64,000 nucleotides of DNA from Paenibacillus naphthalenovorans (GCF_900099895.1 NZ_FNDY01000009.1:106025-170024), one strand, 5' to 3'; positions 1-10,028 are shown, numbered from the stretch's first letter. Notes: generated from the sequence alone by a model not told the origin. Made by a program: numbers and translations.

Positions 1-1272
1 AGTCGGATAGGCAACGCCGGGTCCGGGCCACGTGTCATCCGGCAGTACCCGGTCAAGACCCATTAAATAATTGAGCAGATTGTTATAGCTGTGGTCTTTG
101 CTTCGGGCCATGATCCCTTTGCTTGATTGGGTCACGCGGATCCAAATCTCCGTATCGTCCTGCTCCAACGTGCCCGAAGGGCCGAAGGAGCTGATATAGC
201 CTTTATAGGCGTCTTCTTTGTATTCGTCCGATGCGGCCTTATCGATCATAAACCAGGACCAAATCTCAATTTTCTCCGGACCTAGCGGGCGCCATACGCG
301 GAAATTCAAGTAATTGTGCAAATGCCCTTCACTTCCATGCACCGGACTGACGAACGACAAATTCGGGAAAATGGAACCTACAAGAACGGTTGCTTTCGAG
401 AAAACCTTTAATTGATCCTCATTCAAGTTTCTTTCGAACATCGGCCACATCTCTTGGGGTAAGCCTTGATACGGGGGTCTTTGCGGTTTGCCCGGAGCGG
501 AGGCCGTGATTACGTTCACTCCATGTCCATGCTGCAGCACCACTTGATGCCCGTAACCGGCATACAGCGGGTCCTGCGGACTGATGCCCATTTCAACCGT
601 CGAACGGTGCGTGGTTTGGACATGATAGGGATCTCCAGAGAAGTTCTCCAATACCAGCTTCCAATTGGTATTCACTACCCATCGCTGCGGGAGCCCCCTG
701 ACCTCCATGCCTCCGTCGCTGCGACCCAGCATGATGTCCATATACCATTTCATATCTCCAAGATAATCTTCCAACGGCATGGCATTCGGGTCCAAATTGC
801 CAAAAATCATGCCTTGGTACACGCCGACCTGAGGAATGGGACGCAGCCCCCACTCATCCTTTTTCATTTCTCCGCCATACACCTTGTCACCGGCTACGAC
901 GCCAATGAGGTCGCCGTTCAAGTTAAAGCTCCACCCATGGTATGGGCAAGTAAGCGTTTTCTTTTTTCCGAAATCAGCAGTGCATAATTGTGTTCCCCGA
1001 TGCGGGCAGGAATTGAGAAATGCCTTCAGCTCCCCGCTATTGGTCTTCACCAGCAAAACCGGATCATTGACCATCCATCTTGTCACATAGCTTCCGGGTT
1101 CCTTCAGTTCCGTTTCATGCGCTAAAAATTGCCACGTATGAGCAAATATCTTGTCGATTTCCATCTCGTAAATTTGAGGATCCGTTAATATCCACTGGGG
1201 AAGCAAGCCCTGCTTCATCTTTTCTTTGAGTGCCTGAAATACGTTTTTGTCTAACTCCTGTTTCAGCATCAT
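1..1272 (-). CDS. Rieske non-heme iron aromatic oxygenase, alpha subunit (3' end outside window)
   Basis: The frame is open from an ATG at 1272 to base 1 (424 codons), so the C-terminus lies left of the window. The start has GGAGG 7 bases upstream and a second ATG directly follows. A Rieske [2Fe-2S] motif is visible as C89-P-H91-R and C109-P-Y-H112. The catalytic non-heme iron motif follows as GDPYHVQTTH, with H217 and H222 as probable ligands and an Asp near 372 as the third. This is the large subunit of a ring-hydroxylating dioxygenase or a related oxygenative demethylase; its substrate cannot be read from sequence. It is the last visible gene of the leftward pra-type operon, 67 bases after the extradiol dioxygenase. 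No beta subunit, ferredoxin or reductase is seen in the window; they may lie further left. It probably feeds an extra aromatic substrate into the pathway (inference). Confidence 0.9.
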   Translation of the reverse strand, partial: MMLKQELDKNVFQALKEKMKQGLLPQWILTDPQIYEMEIDKIFAHTWQFLAHETELKEPGSYVTRWMVNDPVLLVKTNSGELKAFLNSCPHRGTQLCTADFGKKKTLTCPYHGWSFNLNGDLIGVVAGDKVYGGEMKKDEWGLRPIPQVGVYQGMIFGNLDPNAMPLEDYLGDMKWYMDIMLGRSDGGMEVRGLPQRWVVNTNWKLVLENFSGDPYHVQTTHRSTVEMGISPQDPLYAGYGHQVVLQHGHGVNVITASAPGKPQRPPYQGLPQEMWPMFERNLNEDQLKVFSKATVLVGSIFPNLSFVSPVHGSEGHLHNYLNFRVWRPLGPEKIEIWSWFMIDKAASDEYKEDAYKGYISSFGPSGTLEQDDTEIWIRVTQSSKGIMARSKDHSYNNLLNYLMGLDRVLPDDTWPGPGVAYPT

Positions 1273-1339
1273 TCCCAATCCTCCTTGCAGTTTGCGGATT
1301 CACAAGAAGCGGAAGATCTATTCGGGTCTGTTCCGGTTC

Positions 1340-2170
1340 TTATGCCGTGATATGGGCGGATTCTGTCGATCCGGGCTGAAAAGTCATCACCACATTGGCG
1401 CTTGCCGAGGATTGCCCGTATCCGTAATATTTGCTTGTATAATTTCCTTCCAGCACTCCGAGCAGCATCGCCAGATGGCGGCCCCCGGACTCAACGGACG
1501 CCGCTTTGGCATATTGGGGAAGCATCTTCCATGCCGATTGCAAATCATTGTGATTGAGATAGTCCAGGAATTGTTTATCCAGCGCCTGTTCGGATATGGA
1601 CGGCATGACCTCGGGACCTCTCACAAGATTGTGGGAAAGCGCTCCGCTGCTTACAAAAACGGCCCGCTTTTCACTTTCCCGCAATACCTTTCCTACTTGC
1701 TGCCCCCACTGATAGGTTTCTTCCAAATTTGCCGCCCATGTCACGGAAAGATCGATAACCGGGATGTCCCCCTTGGGCACGAGATACCGGAGAGGGACAA
1801 CAGTTCCATAATCCCACACATAGGTCGGATCATTTACTTTTACGACGGAAAGTCCGGCCTGCTGGCCCGCCTCCACCAACCGGCTCCCCAGCTGCTCGTC
1901 TCCGGGATATTCATAGGGAACATCGGAAATCAATTCGGGACATTCAAACGCCGTTAGAATGCCTTTGTGATGCGGTGTCGCATCCACAAGATGGTGAAAG
2001 CTCGACATCCAATGGCAGGAGATGAGGACGATGACATCCGGTTTCAGGCTTGCAATCACATCTGCGGCTTCATGCATGGATCGAACCAATTCTTTTTGAA
2101 ACGCCGGTGCTTGCTCCTCATGGCACATACGAGGCGTGTGGGGTACCAGTAAACCCAATTCAATGGACAT
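1340..2170 (-). CDS. praA: Class III extradiol ring-cleavage dioxygenase, probable protocatechuate 2,3-dioxygenase
   Basis: This 276-residue LigB-superfamily protein most resembles homoprotocatechuate 2,3-dioxygenase of the HpcB type. Shared features are the N-terminal PHTPRM (H11), SCHW (H53), DYGTVVPLRYL near 120, SGALSH (H180) and the late ESGGRH segment. H11, H53 and the late Glu are the expected Fe(II) ligands and H180 the acid-base residue. HpcB-type enzymes cleave catechols bearing a para carboxyl side chain, which suits protocatechuate. Neighbours supply every later step of 2,3-cleavage, including decarboxylation of the ring-opened product, so protocatechuate 2,3-dioxygenase is the best reading. 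Homoprotocatechuate or another substituted catechol remains possible. GGAGG precedes the ATG. The gene follows the tautomerase by 31 bases, whereas in the described Paenibacillus pra operon (recalled, not checked) praA comes first. Confidence 0.82.
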   Translation of the reverse strand: MSIELGLLVPHTPRMCHEEQAPAFQKELVRSMHEAADVIASLKPDVIVLISCHWMSSFHHLVDATPHHKGILTAFECPELISDVPYEYPGDEQLGSRLVEAGQQAGLSVVKVNDPTYVWDYGTVVPLRYLVPKGDIPVIDLSVTWAANLEETYQWGQQVGKVLRESEKRAVFVSSGALSHNLVRGPEVMPSISEQALDKQFLDYLNHNDLQSAWKMLPQYAKAASVESGGRHLAMLLGVLEGNYTSKYYGYGQSSASANVVMTFQPGSTESAHITA

Positions 2171-2201
2171 TTACATTTCCTCCTCCATGTTCATTCACAA
2201 T

Positions 2202-2396
2202 TTATCTGCCCGGAATATCCGACACGGATACTCCGCCGATCCCCCAGTGTGTTTTCGGTATTTCAGTGACAATCACACGGACGCTTTCTTTTTTTACTTC
2301 CAGTGTATGGCATACCGTCTCCGTAACATTCCGAATCACTTCCTTGACCTTCTCTTCGGATCTTCCTTCCAGCAGTTGAATATTCACAATGGGCAT
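2202..2396 (-). CDS. praC: 2-hydroxymuconate (4-oxalocrotonate) tautomerase
   Basis: A 64-residue protein of exactly the family size. After removal of Met the N-terminal residue is Pro1, the catalytic base of 4-oxalocrotonate tautomerases. Arg11, Arg39 and an aromatic residue at position 50 (Trp here) fall at the positions known in the Pseudomonas enzyme. It converts the enol 2-hydroxymuconate to 2-oxohex-3-enedioate in the oxidative branch of meta cleavage. GGAGG lies upstream of the ATG. It sits 30 bases after the decarboxylase that uses its product, in the same leftward operon. Confidence 0.93.
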   Translation of the reverse strand: MPIVNIQLLEGRSEEKVKEVIRNVTETVCHTLEVKKESVRVIVTEIPKTHWGIGGVSVSDIPGR

Positions 2397-2426
2397 CGTA
2401 TGGAATCCTCCGCTTACGGTATAGTT

Positions 2427-3212
2427 TTATTCTGTCACCCTAAAGCCAACCTGCCCCAATCCGTCAAACTTTGCCGTTATCGTATCGCCGGCGTTCAAGA
2501 TCAGGGCGCCTGTTATACCTCCGGTCAAAATGATGTCTCCCGCTTTTACTTTCTCGCCTTTTCTGGCCAGCATATTGGCCAGCATAGCAACCGAATTGGC
2601 CGGATGTCCCAGGACGGCGGCTCCCACCCCCAAATCCTTGATTTCCCCATTGATCGAGAGGGTCACGCCGACCAAATCCAGCTCCAGGTTATCAGGCCGT
2701 TGAAGCACGGTTCCAAATACCACCCGGGAAGAGGAAGCATTGTCGGCAATGACATCCGGCAAGGTAAATTTAAAATTTTCGTAACGGCTATCGATAATCT
2801 CGAGCGCCGGCACCACATACTCCGTAGCGGCAAGCACCTGGGTTCCCGTAACGGCCGGGCCTTCCATATCTTTGCCCATGACAAAGGCGATCTCCGCCTC
2901 CACTTTAGGATGGATCAATTCCCGCATCGAAACCGTTCCGCCTTCGGGAACCGCCATATAGTCGAATATATATCCGTAAATCGGCTCTTCCACGTTCATT
3001 TGCTTCATTTTGGCCTGGCTGGTTAGACCCATTTTCGGTCCGATGATCCGATGCCCCCGCTGACGTTTGATCGCGACCAATTCAGCGAGCACTTGATAGG
3101 CATCCTCTATGGTCATGTCAGGATAATCAGCCGTAATTCGAACAACTTCACGTTTCTCCATTTCGGCCCGGTGCAGAAATTCGGCTGTAGATTTAAAATC
3201 GAGCGCGCGCAT
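2427..3212 (-). CDS. praD: 4-oxalocrotonate (2-oxo-3-hexenedioate) decarboxylase
   Basis: This 261-residue member of the fumarylacetoacetase/hydratase fold is the paralogue of the hydratase at 5200-5994. The segment GLTSQAKMKQM near residues 62-72 and the following EEPIYG match the decarboxylase branch (DmpH, XylI, NahK) better than the hydratase branch. The Mg-binding PKVEAEIAFV stretch is present. It decarboxylates 2-oxohex-3-enedioate to 2-hydroxypenta-2,4-dienoate. In known pathways decarboxylase and hydratase form a complex so the unstable dienol is channelled, and both partners are in this operon. GGGGAGGG precedes the ATG; the aldolase stop is 13 bases upstream. Confidence 0.9.
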   Translation of the reverse strand: MRALDFKSTAEFLHRAEMEKREVVRITADYPDMTIEDAYQVLAELVAIKRQRGHRIIGPKMGLTSQAKMKQMNVEEPIYGYIFDYMAVPEGGTVSMRELIHPKVEAEIAFVMGKDMEGPAVTGTQVLAATEYVVPALEIIDSRYENFKFTLPDVIADNASSSRVVFGTVLQRPDNLELDLVGVTLSINGEIKDLGVGAAVLGHPANSVAMLANMLARKGEKVKAGDIILTGGITGALILNAGDTITAKFDGLGQVGFRVTE

Positions 3213-3225
3213 CTTCTTCCCTCCC

Positions 3226-4254
3226 CTAACGGACAGCAGGCTCCTGCCTGGATTTGGCGATTTCCGCCGCTACATCCACAATCATATCTTCTTGACCGCC
3301 GACCACTTTCCGCCTGCCAAGTTCAATTAAAATGTCCCGCGAATCAATATTGAATTTTTGGGCTGCACGCTTTGCATGAAGCAGAAAACTGGAGTAGACG
3401 CCCGCATACCCCATCACCAGGCTGTCTCTCGTGATCTCCTGCGGCACCTGGAGGATAGGCGCTACAATCTCTTCCGCCAGGTCCATCATTTTGTACAAGT
3501 CAACCCCTGTAGATAAACCTAATCGTTCCAAAACGGCAATTAAGACTTCCGTTTGGGTATTTCCGGCTCCCGCTCCCAGGCAGCGAACGCTGCCGTCGAT
3601 TCGGGTAGCCCCTTCTTCTATAGCCACCAACGTATTGGCCATGGCAAGCGATAAATTGTTATGTGCATGGAATCCGATCGGAATGCCCAGATGCTGCCGA
3701 AGGGCCCGAATCCGCTCTTTCACTTCATGAGGGAGAAGGGCTCCCGCCGAGTCGACGACATAGACGGTATCCGCTCCGTAGCTCTCCATCAATTTGGCCT
3801 GTTCAACAAGCTTTTCGACCGGAGCCATGTGGGACATCATCAGAAATCCAACCGCTTCCAATCCAAGCTCCTTGGTTAAAGCGATATGCTGCGCCGACAC
3901 ATCCGCCTCTGTCACATGGGTAGCAATACGCGCCATTTTGACGCCCAGGTTTGCGGCCTGCCTCAGCTCTTCCATCGTACCGATGCCGGGCAAAAGCAGT
4001 ACGGCTATCCGGGCTTGCCGGCATACCGCTACCGCAGCCTCAATCAATTCCAGCTCATGGGTGCGGGATAGGCCATACTGCAGGGACGAACCGGCCAGCC
4101 CGTCTCCGTGAGACACCTCAATATAAGGGATGTTCGCTTCATCCAGCGCTTTGGCCACTTTGGACACCTGGTCTACGGTATACTGGTGGGCGATCGCATG
4201 GCTTCCGTCACGCAATGCCACTTCGGTGATTAAAATCCGCTTATCTTGCGTCAT
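3226..4254 (-). CDS. praF: 4-hydroxy-2-oxovalerate aldolase
   Basis: A 342-residue HMG-CoA-lyase-like TIM-barrel aldolase of the DmpG/BphI/MhpE family. The N-terminal EVALRDGSH (R15, D16, H19) is the active-site motif and GFHAHNNLSLA holds the two metal-binding His residues. It splits 4-hydroxy-2-oxovalerate into pyruvate and acetaldehyde. In this family the aldolase forms a channelling complex with the acylating acetaldehyde dehydrogenase, whose gene lies directly upstream with a 14-base gap. AAAGGAGGG lies at proper spacing before the ATG. Length is normal and no defect is visible. Confidence 0.95.
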   Translation of the reverse strand: MTQDKRILITEVALRDGSHAIAHQYTVDQVSKVAKALDEANIPYIEVSHGDGLAGSSLQYGLSRTHELELIEAAVAVCRQARIAVLLLPGIGTMEELRQAANLGVKMARIATHVTEADVSAQHIALTKELGLEAVGFLMMSHMAPVEKLVEQAKLMESYGADTVYVVDSAGALLPHEVKERIRALRQHLGIPIGFHAHNNLSLAMANTLVAIEEGATRIDGSVRCLGAGAGNTQTEVLIAVLERLGLSTGVDLYKMMDLAEEIVAPILQVPQEITRDSLVMGYAGVYSSFLLHAKRAAQKFNIDSRDILIELGRRKVVGGQEDMIVDVAAEIAKSRQEPAVR

Positions 4255-4268
4255 GAATGCTCCCTCCT

Positions 4269-5153
4269 TTATATCGCTTTTTGCGTCAAACGGTGCTGCG
4301 CCAATTCTTCGGCCACCTTCACGGCTGCGGCCGTCATGATATCGAGGTTGCCCGAGTACTTCGGCAGGTAATCCCCCGCGCCTTCCACTTCCAGAAATAC
4401 GGTGACTTTATTTCCTTCAAAGATGGGCTCCGTTCTCAGCCGATAGCCGGGAACGTAAGATTGTACCGATTTGACCATAGCGTGAATCGAATCCTTGATT
4501 TTGTCCTCGTCCAATTGTTCTTCCGCCACTAAAGCATACACCGTGTCCCTCATAAGAATAGGTGGCTCGGCCGGATTCAAAATAATAATGGCTTTTCCTT
4601 TTTGCGCCCCTCCGATAACTTCAATCCCCCGTGCCGTTGTTTGCGTAAATTCGTCAATGTTCGCACGCGTTCCCGGTCCTGCGCTTTTACTGGATATTGT
4701 CGCAACAATTTCCGCATATTGCACCGGACTGACCCGGTTGATCGCATGAACGATCGGGATGGTCGCCTGTCCTCCGCAAGTCACGAGGTTAATATTGTCC
4801 TCTGCGATATGCTCGCCAAGGTTGACCGGAGGAATGACCAAAGCGCCGACGGCGGCAGGGGTCAAATCAAGCACGCGCTTTCCCGCTTCCTTCAATAATT
4901 TCGCATGGCGGATATGCGCTTTGGCGGAAGTCGCATCAAACACAATGTCCGCAAGCTCCGGACGCTCCAGAAATCCCTTGATCCCCGTAGTAATCGTTTC
5001 GAATCCCCGCTCTTTGGCGCGAAGCAGACCGTCGGACTCCGGATCAATACCGATCATGGCGGTTAACTGCAGTATGTTGGAGCGCTCTAATTTCAGCATC
5101 AAATCCGTGCCGATATTACCTGATCCCAGAATGGCTGCTTTGATTTTGGACAT
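4269..5153 (-). CDS. praG: Acetaldehyde dehydrogenase (acylating)
   Basis: A 294-residue DmpF/BphJ/MhpF-type dehydrogenase. The N-terminal [10 protein letters not shown] is the NAD-binding Rossmann turn, and C126 in the segment [10 protein letters not shown] is the thioester-forming cysteine. It oxidises the acetaldehyde released by the neighbouring aldolase to acetyl-CoA, using NAD and CoA. The C-terminal half carries the usual dimerisation and aldolase-contact region. GAAAGGAG precedes the ATG. The 46-base gap to the upstream hydratase is one of the larger gaps in the operon but shows no terminator. Confidence 0.95.
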   Translation of the reverse strand: MSKIKAAILGSGNIGTDLMLKLERSNILQLTAMIGIDPESDGLLRAKERGFETITTGIKGFLERPELADIVFDATSAKAHIRHAKLLKEAGKRVLDLTPAAVGALVIPPVNLGEHIAEDNINLVTCGGQATIPIVHAINRVSPVQYAEIVATISSKSAGPGTRANIDEFTQTTARGIEVIGGAQKGKAIIILNPAEPPILMRDTVYALVAEEQLDEDKIKDSIHAMVKSVQSYVPGYRLRTEPIFEGNKVTVFLEVEGAGDYLPKYSGNLDIMTAAAVKVAEELAQHRLTQKAI

Positions 5154-5199
5154 GGAAGCCCACTCCTTTCATATCTTCGGTACCCTTCATGCTTGAACG

Positions 5200-5994
5200 C
5201 TAAAATCGAACCTTGACTTCGCCTAAATGGGCAAATCTCGCCAGGAAAGAATCTCCCGGCCCGGCATTTACGGCAGCGGAAAGAGCGCCTGAGAGAATCA
5301 CTTCGCCTGCTTTGAGTACAATGCCAAACTCGGATAATTTATTGGCCAGCCAAGCCACGCATGCAGCCGGGTGTCCCAAAGCGGCCGCGCCCACCCCTGT
5401 GTTCATGATTTCGCCGTTCTTATACAGAACGACGCCAAGCTGTGCAAGATCGATCTGATCTACGGAATGAGGCTTTCCCCCTAACACATAAAGTCCGGAA
5501 GAAGCGTTGTCGGCGATCGTATCCTGCAGTTTAATTTTCCAGTCGGCTATCCTGCTGTCCACAATTTCCAGAGCAGGAATAATATAATCGGTGGCTTTCA
5601 AGACATCCATCACCGTAATCCCCGGCCCCGCCAAGTCCTGCTTCAGCACAAAAGCAATCTCGGCTTCGACTTTAGGCTGTAGTACCCGGTCCAAAGTGAT
5701 TTGGCTCCCGTTTTCCGCCGCCATACTATCCAATAAGTGGCCGTAATCCGGCTGATCCACGCCTAGCAATTGCTGCATGGCAAGGGAGGTCAGGCCGATT
5801 TTCTTTCCGACGATGCGCTGTCCGGCGTCCACTTGCTTTTGAATGCCATAAAGCTGAACCTGATAGGCCTGCTCCACCGTCAAATCCGGATCAAGCTCCG
5901 TAAGGGGCGAAACCCCTTGACGTTCTGCGACCGCCTTCTCAAGATGTTCGGCATATTGTATCGTTTTCCGATCAAACCTGGAACTCAACGCCAT
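5200..5994 (-). CDS. praE: 2-oxopent-4-enoate (2-hydroxypenta-2,4-dienoate) hydratase
   Basis: A 264-residue hydratase of the DmpE/MhpD/XylJ type, paralogous to the decarboxylase at 2427-3212. The GKKIGLTSLAMQQ segment near 63-75 and the PKVEAEIAFV metal-binding segment are clear. It adds water to 2-hydroxypenta-2,4-dienoate to give 4-hydroxy-2-oxovalerate, the aldolase substrate. The GGAGG before the ATG leaves only about 2 bases of spacing. A TTG two codons later would be better spaced, so the true start may be 5988. It follows the semialdehyde dehydrogenase by 6 bases. Confidence 0.92.
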   Translation of the reverse strand: MALSSRFDRKTIQYAEHLEKAVAERQGVSPLTELDPDLTVEQAYQVQLYGIQKQVDAGQRIVGKKIGLTSLAMQQLLGVDQPDYGHLLDSMAAENGSQITLDRVLQPKVEAEIAFVLKQDLAGPGITVMDVLKATDYIIPALEIVDSRIADWKIKLQDTIADNASSGLYVLGGKPHSVDQIDLAQLGVVLYKNGEIMNTGVGAAALGHPAACVAWLANKLSEFGIVLKAGEVILSGALSAAVNAGPGDSFLARFAHLGEVKVRF

Positions 5995-6000
5995 TCCCTC

Positions 6001-7467
6001 CTATAGTTTGATACAAACATTCGTCAATTCGGTATAGAACTCGAAGCTGTGAATACCGCCTTCACGACCAATGCCGCTTTGCTTCATACCGCCGAACGGA
6101 GTCCGTAAATCACGCAAAAACCACGTGTTCACCCAAACGATACCCGCTTCAATCCGGCCTGCTACCCGATGGGCCCGGCGCAGATCATTGGTCCAGATCG
6201 ACGCGCTCAAGCCGTAGTGCGTATCGTTGGCCTGGGCAATGACTTCTTCTTCTTCATCAAACGGCATCACCGTTACCACCGGCCCGAAAATCTCCTCGCG
6301 CACGACGCGGCAATTGCGGTTTAATCCTGTGATGATCGTCGGCTCAAGAAAATATCCCCTCTCCAATCCTTCGGGACGCTTGCCGCCGATCAGAATTTGC
6401 CCTCCTTCTTCCTGGGCCAGCCGGATATAGCCGGTTACACGCTCATAATGCTCCGCCCCTACAAGCGCCCCTACCTTTGAATGATGATCAAACGGATCTC
6501 CGACAACAAGCTCTTTGGCTTTCGCCGTAAATTTGTGCAGGAATTGTTCGTATACGGGCCGCTCTACATAAATGCGCGACCCGCACAAACACACTTCTCC
6601 CTGGTTAATAAAGCTCGATTTCAACGTGGTTTCAATGACTTCATCCAGATCCGCATCGGCAAAGATGATATTCGGATTTTTGCCGCCGAGCTCGTAAGAA
6701 AGCTTTTTTAACGACCGGGAGGCCGCCTTCATGATGATTTTCCCGGTTTCCGTTTCCCCCGTGAAGGAAATGGCGTCTACATCGGGATGCTCCGATAATG
6801 CCGAACCGGCGGAATCGGGGCCAAAGCCGTTGACAATGTTCACCACGCCGTCGGGCACGCCCGCTTCGCGGCAAATTTCCCCCAGGATCGTAGCCGTCAT
6901 CGGGGTTAATTCGGCCGGTTTGATGACGCACGTATTGCCAGCTGCAAGACAGGGAGCCAGCTTCCAGGTCAGCAATAGCAGAGGCAGGTTCCAGGGATTA
7001 ATCAAGCCGACGACGCCTACTGGACGACGAATGGAATAGTTGATAGCAACGTCATCCGTATGGTAAGCTTCGTTGCCGACAGAACGCAGATAATCGGCAA
7101 AGAAATGAAAGTTAAAGGCGGAGCGCGGAATATCGACCGAGCTTGAAAGCCATAACGGTTTGCCGGTGTCCAGCGATTCCAGCCTGGCTAACTCATCCTT
7201 TCGCTCCAGAATAATATCTCCGATCCGGCGAATCACGGCAATACGGTCATTGAGGGTCATGGTTTTCCACGGTCCGTTTAACGCTCTTCTCGCCGCTCCC
7301 ACAGCGAGGTCAATTTCTTCCTTCCCGCCTTCGGAGACCTTGCCCAATACTTCTTCCGTTGCCGGATTAATATTATCAAAGGTCCTTCCGTTGAAGGATG
7401 AAATATATTGTCCGTTTATGAAATGCTTGCAATCCATAGATCTTACTTGATCTTGTACAGCCGACAT
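6001..7467 (-). CDS. praB: 2-hydroxymuconic semialdehyde dehydrogenase
   Basis: A 488-residue NAD-dependent aldehyde dehydrogenase. Visible landmarks are INPWNLPLLLLTWK, the catalytic Glu in YELGGKNPN and the nucleophile in NQGEVCLCGSR. The C-terminal FYTELTNVCIKL ending resembles DmpC/XylG rather than generic ALDHs. It oxidises 2-hydroxymuconic 6-semialdehyde to 2-hydroxymuconate, opening the oxidative branch. It is the first gene of the leftward operon, with AAGGAGG before its ATG. Its 5' side faces praH across a 280-base divergent region that contains the paired repeats. Confidence 0.93.
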   Translation of the reverse strand: MSAVQDQVRSMDCKHFINGQYISSFNGRTFDNINPATEEVLGKVSEGGKEEIDLAVGAARRALNGPWKTMTLNDRIAVIRRIGDIILERKDELARLESLDTGKPLWLSSSVDIPRSAFNFHFFADYLRSVGNEAYHTDDVAINYSIRRPVGVVGLINPWNLPLLLLTWKLAPCLAAGNTCVIKPAELTPMTATILGEICREAGVPDGVVNIVNGFGPDSAGSALSEHPDVDAISFTGETETGKIIMKAASRSLKKLSYELGGKNPNIIFADADLDEVIETTLKSSFINQGEVCLCGSRIYVERPVYEQFLHKFTAKAKELVVGDPFDHHSKVGALVGAEHYERVTGYIRLAQEEGGQILIGGKRPEGLERGYFLEPTIITGLNRNCRVVREEIFGPVVTVMPFDEEEEVIAQANDTHYGLSASIWTNDLRRAHRVAGRIEAGIVWVNTWFLRDLRTPFGGMKQSGIGREGGIHSFEFYTELTNVCIKL

Positions 7468-7565
7468 AAGTAAACCTCCTTATTTTTGGAAGGAATTTTT
7501 GGAATAAAATTGAAATACAGCGCTTACATATTGCTTTTTTATTAGCTTACCTGAATACAATTTTA

Positions 7566-7696
7566 TATACAACACCATTGTTCCTCTATACGCAACAATT
7601 AAATTTATTTTTTAAAGTATTTTTTTGTGATCCCGGCTGTGCTAAAATAAGTACATTTCCTTATACAAGACTATCGTTCTTGTATATGCAACAATT
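7566..7696. promoter_or_regulatory. Two 35-bp direct repeats, candidate operators of the divergent pra promoters
   Basis: The gap 7468-7748 separates praB (leftward) from praH (rightward). Two copies of a 35-bp element lie at 7566-7600 and 7662-7696, 96 bases apart and agreeing at about 29 of 35 positions. The second copy contains a perfect 9-bp inverted repeat, TATACAAGA at 7662-7670 and TCTTGTATA at 7678-7686, with a 7-base spacer. Each copy also shows ATYGTT-N11-AACAAT dyad symmetry. The size and spacing suit a dimeric regulator binding twice, one site per promoter. No regulator gene is adjacent in the window, so the protein is unknown. Promoter hexamers are AT-rich and not convincing enough to place. 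Confidence 0.6.
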
Positions 7697-7748
7697 TGGC
7701 GTCGATCACCGTGGCTTATGAAGCGGACGATGCAAGGAGCGTGGTTTG

Positions 7749-8684
7749 ATGTTTGATGTACACACCCACTTTATTCCCCCGGATGTGATGCTCTGGCTGA
7801 AGGATCATCAACAGACCGTCCATGCCAAGTGGGAAAGAAGAGCACCGGATCAGGAAGATTTTCTAACGGTGAACGGCAAATGGAGCTTTGAACTGAAAAA
7901 GGCTTTTATTGAACCCCATCGATACCTGCAGGAACAGGAAGCGGCCGGCGTTGCTCATTCCCTGGTTTCACCGATCCCCCAGCTTTTTATGTATGACTTT
8001 CCCGATGAAATCACAGATGAACTCTCCGCCGTCTATAACCGATCGCTAGCCGATTGGGTCCAGGCCCATCCCGACAGAATTTCTGCATTGGCCACCGTTC
8101 CGCTGAACAATCCCGTTCTTGCGGCAAAAGAATTAAAGCAGGCGATGGAGTGGGGATTAAAAGGGGCCATTATCGGGCCCGGCCTATCCCATCGGATGCT
8201 GACGGACGATTTTTTTACCCCGTTCTGGGAGGAAGCCGATGCCCGGAGAGCGATTATTTTTATCCATCCGTTACTGTGCGAAGACCCTCGTCTAAAGAAG
8301 CGAATGATGCCCAATCTCATCGGCGTTCCCTGGGAGACGACGGTGTGTGCTGCGGATTTATTGCTGAGCGGAATGCTGGACAAATATCGGAACGTCAAAA
8401 TATTACTGGCCCATGGAGGCGGATTTCTGCCTTACCAGATCGGGCGCTTGAATGAAGGCTATACCAAATGGAAAGCGGTTTCCTCTATGCTGGAAAGCCC
8501 TCCCGGCGATTATTTGCGCCGTTTCTGGTTTGACACGGTGCTGTGGAATGGAGCAAGCTTGCGCTGCCTGATTGATTTGGTAGGTGAAGAACAAGTGGTT
8601 CCCGGCTCCGATTTTCCATTCGATCTTTGCTCATGGCCCCCCGAATTCGACGGCGGAACCGGCATTAAGGGACTAATGGGATGA
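7749..8684 (+). CDS. praH: Amidohydrolase-2 family decarboxylase, probable 5-carboxy-2-hydroxymuconate-6-semialdehyde decarboxylase
   Basis: A 311-residue metal-dependent amidohydrolase of the ACMSD / resorcylate decarboxylase family. The N-terminal DVHTHF supplies the HxH zinc ligands. Later IFIHPLL and LLAHGGG carry further conserved His, and GSDFPFDL carries the Asp. Family members remove a carboxylate non-oxidatively from aromatic or muconate compounds. Here the logical substrate is the carboxy-hydroxymuconic semialdehyde made by 2,3-cleavage of protocatechuate, giving 2-hydroxymuconic semialdehyde for praB. The start is the ATG at 7749 with AAGGAG at 7734-7739; a TTG at 7746 is also in frame. 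It is divergent from the leftward operon and followed by the monooxygenase. Confidence 0.87.
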   Translation: MFDVHTHFIPPDVMLWLKDHQQTVHAKWERRAPDQEDFLTVNGKWSFELKKAFIEPHRYLQEQEAAGVAHSLVSPIPQLFMYDFPDEITDELSAVYNRSLADWVQAHPDRISALATVPLNNPVLAAKELKQAMEWGLKGAIIGPGLSHRMLTDDFFTPFWEEADARRAIIFIHPLLCEDPRLKKRMMPNLIGVPWETTVCAADLLLSGMLDKYRNVKILLAHGGGFLPYQIGRLNEGYTKWKAVSSMLESPPGDYLRRFWFDTVLWNGASLRCLIDLVGEEQVVPGSDFPFDLCSWPPEFDGGTGIKGLMG

Positions 8685-8694
8685 CAGCTTCGGG

Positions 8695-8712
8695 CCGGCA
8701 TTTTTTTGCCGG
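8695..8712 (+). other. Small hairpin between praH and praI
   Basis: CCGGCA at 8695-8700 pairs with TGCCGG at 8707-8712 around a loop of T residues, just after the praH stop. The short stem and the T run inside the loop rather than after it make it a poor terminator. It may be a weak attenuator or mRNA-processing structure between the two cotranscribed genes. Confidence 0.3.
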
Positions 8713-8740
8713 AATGAACGCGTTTGCGTTACGGTGGTAG

Positions 8741-9985
<1,245 letters not shown>

Positions 9986-9994
9986 GAAAAACAC

Positions 9995-10028
9995 AACGGG
10001 CGCACACCGATTAGGTGATGCGCCCGTT
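9995..10028. terminator. Hairpin after praI, U-tract on the minus strand
   Basis: AACGGGCGCA at 9995-10004 pairs with TGCGCCCGTT at 10019-10028, and CACC/GGTG extends the stem inward. On the plus strand no T run follows. On the minus strand the stem is followed by TGTGTTTTT. It probably once ended the aldehyde dehydrogenase now present as a remnant at 10173-10372, and may also stop praHI transcripts. Confidence 0.65.

Noticed and set aside
1690-1813. Tyr in place of His in the DHG motif of the extradiol dioxygenase
   Set aside because: HpcB-type enzymes normally have a YG motif here, so it is family-typical and not a defect.
1967-3026. Plus-strand open frames opposite the tautomerase and decarboxylase
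   Set aside because: They mirror highly conserved genes on the minus strand, lack ribosome sites and match no family.
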